From the NCBI GenBank assembly GCA_004299215.1, contig SCTD01000182.1, positions 1 through 7,553 on the forward strand: DNA of 7,553 nt, read 5' to 3'. The notes under the pieces are model-generated. The model was not told the DNA's origin and searched no databases. It worked only from the letters and a program-made list of their open reading frames with translations. Source of the DNA: Frankiales bacterium. GTDB taxonomy: Bacteria > Actinomycetota > Actinomycetes > Mycobacteriales > SCTD01. The position numbers and the translations under genes were made by a program. This document shows, piece after piece, positions 1 through 7,102 of the stretch (position 1 is its first letter; every line of letters begins with the position of its first letter).

Positions 1-318
1 GTCCACGCCGTCCAAGTCGGCATCGGTGAGGGTGACGGTGCAGTCCTCGGCCGCCCCGCCGTTCACCGAGACCGTGACCACGCCGGTCGCGGTGGACAGG
101 AGCTCCTCGGCCTTGGCGGTCAGCGCGGTGGTGGTGTCGCTGGCCGGGGTGTAGGCGTGCACGACGTTCGTGAACGTGGCACCACTGACGGACTGCTCGA
201 CGGAGCCGACGTTGATCCCAGCGTCGTCGATGGTGCTGGTGGCGGTGAAGGCCGAGCTGGAGGCGGCGACGAGGCCGGCGACCGCGACGGCGCCGAGGAG
301 CTTGACGTTCTTGCGCAT
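1..318 (-). CDS. small exported protein, N-terminal part (C-terminus outside window)
   Basis: The frame stays open for 106 codons from an ATG at 318-316 to the left edge, so only the N-terminus is visible. An AAGGGA ribosome-binding-like sequence lies about 6 bases before the ATG, supporting this start. The protein begins MRKNVK, followed by a hydrophobic stretch (LLGAVAVAGLVAA, residues 7-19) and a small-residue segment SSSAF, a classical Sec signal peptide with likely cleavage around residues 22-25. The visible mature part is rich in Thr, Ser, Ala, Val and Asp with alternating beta-strand-like patterning and one Cys (in EDCTV, near residue 95). It has no other membrane segment. I do not recognise the family; the SAFTAT junction recalls small actinobacterial secreted proteins that resemble SipW-processed proteins, but that is only a resemblance. 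It is transcribed divergently from the c-di-GMP gene to its right. Confidence 0.75.
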   Translation of the reverse strand, partial: MRKNVKLLGAVAVAGLVAASSSAFTATSTIDDAGINVGSVEQSVSGATFTNVVHAYTPASDTTTALTAKAEELLSTATGVVTVSVNGGAAEDCTVTLTDADLDGVD

Positions 319-479
319 GTGGAATCCCTTGTCTGTTCGGTGGCCCGGCCGGCCCCCCGCTGGGGCCCCGTGGCTGTGCGTCCCCGGCTCGTACCGGGTG
401 TGCCGTTGTCGTGACGACTGCTGCTTCGCCTGCGGCGATGCGGCGCTGAAGGGCCTCGGCCTCTTTTGATCACTAGGGC

Positions 480-494
480 CCAGCTGTCAACTGG
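480..494. promoter_or_regulatory. 15-base imperfect inverted repeat over a minus-strand TTGACA (candidate operator)
   Basis: Arms CCAGCTG (480-486) and CAACTGG (488-494) are inverted repeats with one mismatch around a single central T. The minus-strand hexamer TTGACA (490-485), a perfect -35 consensus for the leftward exported-protein gene, lies inside it. The sequence about 17 bases downstream on that strand (CAAAAG or AAAAGA) is a poor -10, so the promoter is uncertain. A dyad over a -35 element is a usual repressor-site arrangement; the binding protein is unknown. Confidence 0.3.
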
Positions 495-521
495 CAGGGG
501 AGGTGGTTCCTCCTGACCAGT
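490..521. repeat. compound inverted repeat / hairpin without T-tract
   Basis: Outer arms ACTGG (490-494) and CCAGT (517-521) pair perfectly. Inside, CA (495-496) pairs with TG (514-515), and GGAGG (499-503) pairs with CCTCC (509-513) around a TGGTT loop, leaving small bulges at 497-498 and 516. No T-tract follows on either strand, and the location is between divergent genes, so it does not look like an intrinsic terminator. Its left arm overlaps the right arm of the 480-494 dyad, so the two structures would be mutually exclusive. Confidence 0.4.
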
Positions 522-596
522 CCCGACGGCCCACGTGCTCCGCGTGGCCGCGATCCGTGTCGCCGTGCCTGCGCCCGATCGCCAGTGCCCGGCACG

Positions 597-602
597 TAGC
601 AT
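597..602 (+). promoter_or_regulatory. candidate -10 element for the PAS-GGDEF-EAL gene
   Basis: TAGCAT fits the actinobacterial TANNNT -10 pattern, 77 bases before the ATG at 679. No good -35 hexamer lies 16-18 bases upstream. Transcription starting near 609 would give a leader of about 70 bases containing the 622-638 and 637-652 hairpins. This assignment is inference from a short motif. Confidence 0.25.
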
Positions 603-678
603 CTCGCCCTGACGGGTGACCCCCTCGCATCCCGAGGGCACCGGTCCGTGCCGGCCCCCTCCCGGCGCGAGAGTGCGC

Positions 679-3600
679 ATGGACCGGAAGAGCTCTCCCA
701 TCGACCAGCACCCCGTCTTCACGGCACTGCTCGCGTCCCCCACGACGGTGCTCGTGGCCGCCGACCTGGCCGGTGCCGTCACCGCCTGGTCCGTCGGCGC
801 CGAGCGCGTCTACGGCTGGACCTCGGACGAGATCGTCGGTCAGCCCCTGACGATGCTCGTCCCGCCCGATCGCGTCGGCGAGCTGGCGCTTCGCGACCGC
901 CTGCTGGCGGGCGAGGAGGTCCCGCCGCTCGAGACGGTCCTGCTGAACCGCGACGGTCACAGCGTCGACGTCGAGATGCACTGGATGGTGCTGCGCGACC
1001 TCGCGGGGCAGGCGATCGGCACCCTGGCCGTCCATCGCGACCTGCGTGCCGACCGACGGCTGCAGCAGGCCGTGCGCGAGCGCGACGAGGAGCTGCGCGC
1101 CCGCTTCGCCGAGTCGCCGGTGCCGCAGTCCAGGGTCGACCTCGAGGGCCGCATCCTCGAGACCAACGCCGCGCTGCGCGAGCTGCTCGGCCGGCCGGCG
1201 GAGGAGCTGGACGGAAGCAACGCGGTCGAGCTCTACACCCCCGAGGCGCGTCCCGCCGTCCGGGAGGCCCTCGCACGGCTCGTCTCCCAGGAGGTGACGT
1301 CGCTGGCGCAGGAGCACGACGTGCTGGGCCCTGACGGGGCGCGCGTCCGCACCGTCACCTCGGTGGCGCTGATGCACGACGGCGGCGGCCACCCCCAGCT
1401 CGCCGCGTCGGTCGTCGACGTCACCGCGCTGCGCGCGGCCGAGGAGCGGATCCGGGTGGAGGCGGCCCGGTACGAAGCGCTGCTGGAGTCGATGCCGGTC
1501 GTCGTGTTCACCTACGACCTCGACGGTCGCTGCACGTCCTCCCGCGGGCAGGCGCTGGCCGAGCTCGGGCTCGAGGAGAACGAGCTGGTGGGCGCCGACC
1601 TGCTCGAGATGTACGCCGCGATGCCCGACGTCGAGGCGGCCCTGCGCGCGCCGCTGAGGGGCGAGGCCGCCCAGGCGCACGGGACCGAAGCCGGCCGCGA
1701 GTGGCGGGGCGACTACCGGCCGCTGCGCGACGGGGACGGTGCGGTCGTCGGCGGCATCGGCATCGCCGTCGACGTCACCGACCTGGTGACGGCCGAGCGG
1801 GAGCGGCGGGCCAGCGAGGCGCGGCTCTCGTCGCTGCTCCAGTACGCCTCGGACGTCGCACTGGTCGTGGACCGGGACGGCCGCATCACCTACGTCAGCC
1901 CGTCGGTGACCGGCCACCTCGGCTACGACCCCGACCAGCTGCTCGGCCGCAGCGCGTGGGACTTCGACCACCCTGACGACAGGGGGGCCGTCGAGGCGGG
2001 GCTGCGCGAGATCGTCGGACGCCGCGGGGCGACGGCCCGCTTCGAGTGCCGGGTCCTGCACGCCGACGGCAGCTGGCGCTGGGCCGACCACGTGCTGACC
2101 GACCTGCTCGACGACCCTGCCGTGCAGGGCCTGGTCGTCAACGTGCGCGAGTCGACCGCGCGGCGCCGGGCCGAGGAGGAGCTCCGCCGGCTGGCCGTGC
2201 GCGACCCGCTCACCGGCCTCGCCAACCGCACCCTGCTGCTCGACCGGATCGGGCAGGCGCTCGTCGCCGGGCGCAGGTCGGGGGACGTGACCGGCCTCGT
2301 GGTGCTCGACGTGGTCGGGATGAGCGAGCTCAACGACGCGCTGGGACAGGAGGGCGGCGACCAGGTCCTGCGGGTGCTCGCCGCCCGGCTGGTCAGCGCG
2401 CTGCGCGACAGCGACAGCGCCGCCCGGGTCGGGGGCGACGAGTTCGCCGTGCTGGTCGACGACGTCGGCTCGGCGGAGGACCTGCGCGCGCTGGCCGCCT
2501 CGCTGGTCGAGGTCACCGACGAGCCGGTCGACATCGACGGCGCACCGGTGCCGGTCCGGCTGCAGGCCGGTTCCTCCGTGAGCCCGGCGGACGACGCCGG
2601 TGCGCTGCTGGCCGCGGCCGAGCAGGCCATCCCGCACGACGTGCGCTCCCGACGCGTGGTCGTCCGGTCGGCGACCAGCGAGGGCGAGCTCGCCCAGGCG
2701 CGCGAGGCAGCCGTGGAGCGCCTCCGCGCGGGCATCGGGTCCGGCGAGCTCGAGCTGCACTTCCAGCCCGTGGTGCGGCTCGACACCCAGGAGCCGATCG
2801 GTGCCGAGGCGCTGGTGCGCTGGCAGCACCCGGGCCGTGGCCTGCTGGGACCATCGGACTTCATCCCGCTGGCCGAGCAGTCCGGGCTGGTCGTCGAGCT
2901 CGGCGAGTGGGTGCTGCGCGCGGCCGTCGAGCGGATCGCCGCCTGGTACGCCGACGGCCGGGCCCTCGCGGTGGGGGTCAACCTCTCGCCCCGGCAGCTG
3001 GTGGGAGAGGCCTTCCCCGACCTGGTCCGCACCCTGCTGGCCCAGACCGGCGTACCACCCGAGCTGCTGATCCTCGAGGTGACCGAGAGCGCGCTGATGG
3101 ACGACCCGGGGGCTCCGGGAGTGCTGCGGCTGCTGCGCCAGATGGGCGTACGCCTCGCGCTCGACGACTTCGGCACGGGCTACTCGTCGCTGACCTACCT
3201 CAAGAAGTTCCCGGTCGACGCGATCAAGATCGACCGCTCGTTCGTCAGCGGCCTGGGTCGGGACGCCGACGACGAGGCGATCGTGACCTCGGTGGTCAGC
3301 CTGGCTCGGGCCGTCGGCAAGACGGTGATCGCCGAGGGCGTGGAGACGGGGGAGCAGCTGGACGCGCTGCGCGCCCTGGGTGTCGACCAGGCGCAGGGCT
3401 TCCTCTGGTCCAGGGCCCTGCCGGCCGACGAGATCGAGCGGTGGCTCGACGCCAACCGCGCCGCACCCCTGCCGGCGCGCCGCCGGCGCCCGGCCCGCCT
3501 GGTCAGCCGAGCCGCGTCGTCCGGCGGAGCCGACGAGGAGCGCATCCTCGTGCTGCACGCCGAGGGGGCGTCGCTGCACACGATCGCCGCCGCCCTGAAC

Positions 3601-3702
3601 GCCGAGGGGCGGAGGACCCCGGCCGGGCCGCGCTGGACGACCAAGACGGTCGCCCGGGTCGTCGCCGACCGGCTGGCCCCGCGGCTCGATCCCGGGGAGT
3701 GA
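679..3702 (+). CDS. PAS(x4)-GGDEF-EAL c-di-GMP phosphodiesterase with C-terminal recombinase-like HTH tail
   Basis: A 1007-residue cytosolic protein without signal peptide or membrane segments, predicted to hydrolyse c-di-GMP to pGpG in response to PAS-sensed signals. Four PAS-like domains lie at about 12-125, 142-250, 265-370 and 383-497, joined by charged helical linkers. The GGDEF domain (about 505-660) has DPLTGLAN at 509 and an intact GGDEF at 585-589, but the usual DxDxFK reads DVVGMS (544-549) and the C-terminal YxAK motif is gone, so cyclase activity is doubtful. The EAL domain (about 683-925) has all expected catalytic positions: E710 of EAL, N768, E800, D829-D830, K850, E886 and Q906. 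Residues 953-996 resemble the helical region of large serine recombinases (IAAALN at 969-974, TP at 980-981, W986, TVARV at 990-994). I chose ATG 679, preceded by GAGAG at 669-673; an upstream GTG at 616 adds 21 non-domain residues and is less likely. Confidence 0.92.
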   Translation: MDRKSSPIDQHPVFTALLASPTTVLVAADLAGAVTAWSVGAERVYGWTSDEIVGQPLTMLVPPDRVGELALRDRLLAGEEVPPLETVLLNRDGHSVDVEMHWMVLRDLAGQAIGTLAVHRDLRADRRLQQAVRERDEELRARFAESPVPQSRVDLEGRILETNAALRELLGRPAEELDGSNAVELYTPEARPAVREALARLVSQEVTSLAQEHDVLGPDGARVRTVTSVALMHDGGGHPQLAASVVDVTALRAAEERIRVEAARYEALLESMPVVVFTYDLDGRCTSSRGQALAELGLEENELVGADLLEMYAAMPDVEAALRAPLRGEAAQAHGTEAGREWRGDYRPLRDGDGAVVGGIGIAVDVTDLVTAERERRASEARLSSLLQYASDVALVVDRDGRITYVSPSVTGHLGYDPDQLLGRSAWDFDHPDDRGAVEAGLREIVGRRGATARFECRVLHADGSWRWADHVLTDLLDDPAVQGLVVNVRESTARRRAEEELRRLAVRDPLTGLANRTLLLDRIGQALVAGRRSGDVTGLVVLDVVGMSELNDALGQEGGDQVLRVLAARLVSALRDSDSAARVGGDEFAVLVDDVGSAEDLRALAASLVEVTDEPVDIDGAPVPVRLQAGSSVSPADDAGALLAAAEQAIPHDVRSRRVVVRSATSEGELAQAREAAVERLRAGIGSGELELHFQPVVRLDTQEPIGAEALVRWQHPGRGLLGPSDFIPLAEQSGLVVELGEWVLRAAVERIAAWYADGRALAVGVNLSPRQLVGEAFPDLVRTLLAQTGVPPELLILEVTESALMDDPGAPGVLRLLRQMGVRLALDDFGTGYSSLTYLKKFPVDAIKIDRSFVSGLGRDADDEAIVTSVVSLARAVGKTVIAEGVETGEQLDALRALGVDQAQGFLWSRALPADEIERWLDANRAAPLPARRRRPARLVSRAASSGGADEERILVLHAEGASLHTIAAALNAEGRRTPAGPRWTTKTVARVVADRLAPRLDPGE

Positions 3703-3703
3703 G

Positions 3704-3776
3704 AGCCGCGTGTCGGACTCGAACCGACGACCTTCGCTTTACAAGAGCGGTGCTCTACCAGCTGAGCTAACGCGGC
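3704..3776 (-). tRNA. tRNA-Thr (anticodon TGT)
   Basis: A 73-base cloverleaf on the minus strand. The acceptor stem GCCGCGT/ACGCGGC is perfect, the D stem is GCTC/GAGC with an AGCTGGTA loop, the anticodon loop is CTTGTAA with TGT at 3743-3741, and the T arm is GTCGG-TTCGAGT-CCGAC. The discriminator base is T and no CCA is encoded. TGT reads ACA (threonine), with wobble to other ACN codons. The anticodon stem is CCGCT/AGCGA, so the first pair (27-43, positions 3750 and 3734) is a C-A mismatch where a C-G pair is usual. The 3' end is convergent with the EAL gene and separated from its stop codon by one base. Confidence 0.95.
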
Positions 3777-3789
3777 GGGACCTGCCTGC

Positions 3790-3795
3790 AGCCTA
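3790..3795 (-). promoter_or_regulatory. candidate -10 element of the tRNA-Thr gene
   Basis: The minus strand reads TAGGCT at 3795-3790, matching TANNNT. Transcription would start near 3783, about 7 bases before the mature 5' end at 3776, a plausible tRNA leader. No clear -35 sits 17-18 bases upstream; TTGCGC at 3822-3817 leaves a 21-base spacer, which is too long. Confidence 0.4.
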
Positions 3796-3831
3796 GAGCC
3801 GGGACCTCCTGCCCGGGCGCAACGGCCGGAC

Positions 3832-3846
3832 CCGACGTACCGTCGG
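3832..3846. promoter_or_regulatory. perfect 6+3+6 inverted repeat over the regulator's -10 (candidate autoregulatory operator)
   Basis: CCGACG (3832-3837) and CGTCGG (3841-3846) are perfect inverted repeats around TAC. The hexamer TACCGT (3838-3843), a TANNNT-type -10, spans the spacer and half of the right arm. A start 7 bases after it falls at 3850, the GTG start codon, giving a leaderless transcript. A dyad over the -10 would suit repression by the encoded regulator or another factor. Neither promoter nor binding is demonstrated. Confidence 0.4.
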
Positions 3847-3849
3847 CGT

Positions 3850-5094
3850 GTGACGTCCGTCGCACCACCTCCGCGGAGCGTGCTGAGCCGTGACGAGCTG
3901 CGCGCCCGCCGGAGCGCGCTGTCCCGCACCTGGGCGCAGGTGCTGCGACGCGGGGACGAGGACCCGCGGCTGACGCTGCCGTCCCCGCGGGTCCTGGACA
4001 GCTGGCGCCGCTCCTCGGAGTGGGTGAGTCCGGACGTGGCGGCAGCGCCCGTCGACGGGACGGACGCCGCGGTGGACGCCTGGCGGCGCACGCCGATCGC
4101 CGCCGGGCTGCGCGTCGTCGAGGACGACGTGCGGCGCGCGGCCGACGACGGCGGGCTGGTCGCTGCGGTCACCGACGTCAGCGGCCGGATCGTGTGGACG
4201 CACGGCAGCCGGGTCATGCAGCGGCGCAGCGAGCGCGTCGGCTTCGTGCCCGGCGGCCGCTGGGACGAGGCGTCGGTCGGCACCAACGCGCTCGCCCTGG
4301 CGCTGCGCTCGGGCGAGCCCTCCACGGTCTACTCCGCGGAGCACTTCAGCCGCGCGGTGCACGGCTGGGTCTGCTACGCGGTGCCGCTCACCGACCCGAG
4401 GACCGGTCAGGTCTGCGGGGTGCTCGACCTGTCGACGACCTGGGACCGCGCGCACCCGCTGGCGATGACGACGGCCGGGGTCCTCGGCCGGATGGTGAGC
4501 GCCGCCGCGCGGGTCGAGCCGGAGCGCGGTCCGTCGCTGGAGCTCGGCCTGCTCGGCGCCCGCCGGGTGCGGATGGGCGGTGTCGACCTCGTCCTGCCGC
4601 AGCGGCAGCTCGAGATCCTCGCGCTGCTCGCGCTGCACCCGGGTGGGCTGTCGCTGGAGTCGCTGCACGCGCGGCTCTACGGCGACGCCCGGGTCAGCCC
4701 GGCGACCCTCAAGGCCGAGGTGTCGCACCTGCGCACCGCGCTGGCCGGCGCCGTGGGCTCGCGGCCGTACCGGCTGCTGGTCGAGGTCGACAGCGACGTC
4801 AACACCGCGCTGCGCGCGCTGGACTCCGGCGACGTCGCGACGGCGGTGCACGCGTACGCAGGCCCGCTGCTGCCGGGGTCGGAGTCCCCCGACCTGGCCG
4901 AGTGGCGGGAGTACGTCGAGGTCGCGCTGACGACGGCGGTCCTCACATGTCGTGACGTCGACGTGGTGCTCGCGCACGCGGACCGCCACCCCTACGACCT
5001 GCAGGTCCAGCAGCACCTGGTCGACGTGCTGCCGGTGGGCGACCCCCGGCTCGCCGGCGCCCGGGCGCGGCTGCACCGCGCGCTCGAGCCCTGA
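3850..5094 (+). CDS. GAF-domain transcriptional regulator with winged-helix DNA-binding domain (aldehyde operon regulator)
   Basis: A 414-residue cytosolic regulator. The N-terminal helical segment includes VLDSWRRS (near residues 48-55), characteristic of AcoR-like regulators. A GAF sensor follows (about 80-220) with the family motif WDEASVGTNA at 138-147. In place of the AAA+ and Fis domains of AcoR there is a winged helix (about 229-320; PQRQLEIL begins at 250) of the OmpR/SARP type, then a helical tail to the end. It should therefore act on ordinary promoters, not sigma-54 ones. The GTG at 3850 has no Shine-Dalgarno sequence; a -10-like TACCGT ends 7 bases before it, suggesting a leaderless mRNA. 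The stop is 82 bases before the aldehyde dehydrogenase start on the same strand, which argues for control of that gene. The ligand cannot be read from the sequence; an alcohol- or aldehyde-related metabolite is an inference from context. Confidence 0.87.
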   Translation: MTSVAPPPRSVLSRDELRARRSALSRTWAQVLRRGDEDPRLTLPSPRVLDSWRRSSEWVSPDVAAAPVDGTDAAVDAWRRTPIAAGLRVVEDDVRRAADDGGLVAAVTDVSGRIVWTHGSRVMQRRSERVGFVPGGRWDEASVGTNALALALRSGEPSTVYSAEHFSRAVHGWVCYAVPLTDPRTGQVCGVLDLSTTWDRAHPLAMTTAGVLGRMVSAAARVEPERGPSLELGLLGARRVRMGGVDLVLPQRQLEILALLALHPGGLSLESLHARLYGDARVSPATLKAEVSHLRTALAGAVGSRPYRLLVEVDSDVNTALRALDSGDVATAVHAYAGPLLPGSESPDLAEWREYVEVALTTAVLTCRDVDVVLAHADRHPYDLQVQQHLVDVLPVGDPRLAGARARLHRALEP

Positions 5095-5162
5095 CCTACC
5101 TCTGCCCAACCTCTCCGGCGCAGGGTGGCGGCACGCGCCGCTACTCCGCGGCCGCACCGCCT

Positions 5163-5168
5163 GAGAGG
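5163..5168 (+). promoter_or_regulatory. ribosome binding site deciding the aldehyde dehydrogenase start
   Basis: GAGAGG lies 8 bases before the ATG at 5177, an ideal spacing. The alternative in-frame GTG at 5168 overlaps the purine run itself and adds only three residues, so ATG 5177 is preferred. Confidence 0.65.
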
Positions 5169-5176
5169 TGACCCCC

Positions 5177-6694
<1,518 letters not shown>

Positions 6695-6700
6695 GCCGCC

Positions 6701-7102
6701 GTGCGCCTCGAACGCGTCACCGCGACAGCCGCCGCTCTGGAGCTGCTCGCCTCCCTGGAGGCAGAGCACGGTCCGCTGATGTTCCACCAGAGCGGCGGCT
6801 GCTGCGACGGCAGCAGCCCGATGTGCTTTCCCCGCAGCGAGTTCCGCGTGGGGAGCCGCGACGTGCACCTCGGCTGGGTCGCGGACACGCCCTTCTACAT
6901 GAGCGGCCCTCAGTACGAGTACTGGAAGCACACCCACCTGACCGTGGACGTCGTGCCGGGGCGGGGGAGCGGCTTCTCCGTCGAGGCGCCGCGCGGGGTG
7001 CGCTTCCTGATCCGCTCCCGGCTGTACGACGAGGCGGAGTCCGCTCTGCTCGAGGCCGAGGGCGACCCGCCTCGCGGCGAGGCCGAGGTGCGGGCCAGCT
7101 AG
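6701..7102 (+). CDS. DUF779 family protein, aldehyde dehydrogenase partner of unknown function
   Basis: A 133-residue cytosolic protein starting at GTG 6701, 6 bases after the dehydrogenase stop, so translation is probably coupled. I recognise the DUF779 family from its conserved core: HQSGGCCDGSSPMC at 29-42 with C34, C35 and C42, GPQYEYWKHT at 69-78 including W75 and H77, and DVVPGRGSGFSVEAP shortly after. The family is known mainly as a neighbour of aldehyde dehydrogenase genes; as I recall, mycobacteria have the same pair (Rv0458/Rv0459). Conserved Cys and His residues suggest metal binding or a redox or aldehyde-handling role, but this is inference. There is no signal peptide or membrane segment. 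The last 20 residues are acidic and low in complexity. The stop codon overlaps that of the convergent EAL gene. Confidence 0.92.
   Translation: MRLERVTATAAALELLASLEAEHGPLMFHQSGGCCDGSSPMCFPRSEFRVGSRDVHLGWVADTPFYMSGPQYEYWKHTHLTVDVVPGRGSGFSVEAPRGVRFLIRSRLYDEAESALLEAEGDPPRGEAEVRAS

Larger units (their letters stand above)
319..678. other. divergent intergenic region rich in inverted repeats
   Basis: This 360-base spacer separates two divergent genes and holds no convincing coding sequence. It contains several inverted repeats: 351-367 (GGCCCC/GGGGCC, loop of 5), 480-494 (CCAGCTG/CAACTGG), 490-521 (compound hairpin), 528-549 (CCACG/CGTGG core), 622-638 (CCCTCG/CGAGGG) and 637-652 (GGCAC/GTGCC). 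A perfect TTGACA is present on the minus strand at 490-485, and a TAGCAT -10-like hexamer on the plus strand at 597-602. Some short repeats are expected by chance in DNA this GC-rich; the 480-521 cluster is the least likely to be accidental. No tRNA or recognisable riboswitch is present. Confidence 0.6.

Noticed and set aside
490..521. Rho-independent terminator
   Set aside because: The hairpin lacks a T-tract on both strands and lies between divergent genes, where no terminator is needed.
616..678. Upstream GTG start for the PAS-GGDEF-EAL protein
   Set aside because: Adds 21 Pro/Gly/Arg-rich residues outside any domain, whereas ATG 679 has a GAGAG purine run at suitable spacing. Not fully excluded.
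602..678. c-di-GMP riboswitch (GEMM-I or GEMM-II)
   Set aside because: The conserved core motifs of these classes are not visible, and only simple hairpins are present.
487..3579. 1030-codon open frame on the minus strand opposite the PAS-GGDEF-EAL gene
   Set aside because: It has no recognisable domains and an Arg/Gly/Ala/Val-biased composition typical of antisense frames in high-GC DNA. The plus strand carries an unmistakable PAS-GGDEF-EAL protein.
3541..3699. Serine recombinase gene or mobile element remnant as a separate gene
   Set aside because: The recombinase-like segment is in frame with the EAL protein, has no catalytic resolvase domain, and shows no frameshift or flanking repeats.
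2046..3770. 574-codon plus-strand open frame in another phase
   Set aside because: Arg/Gly/Pro/Ala-rich low-complexity translation overlapping the GGDEF-EAL coding region and the tRNA; a GC-skew shadow.
5116..5140. Inverted repeat CGGCGC/GCGCCG upstream of the aldehyde dehydrogenase as the regulator binding site
   Set aside because: The 13-base spacing and simple GC composition make it likely by chance, and it does not match the dyad at 3832-3846.
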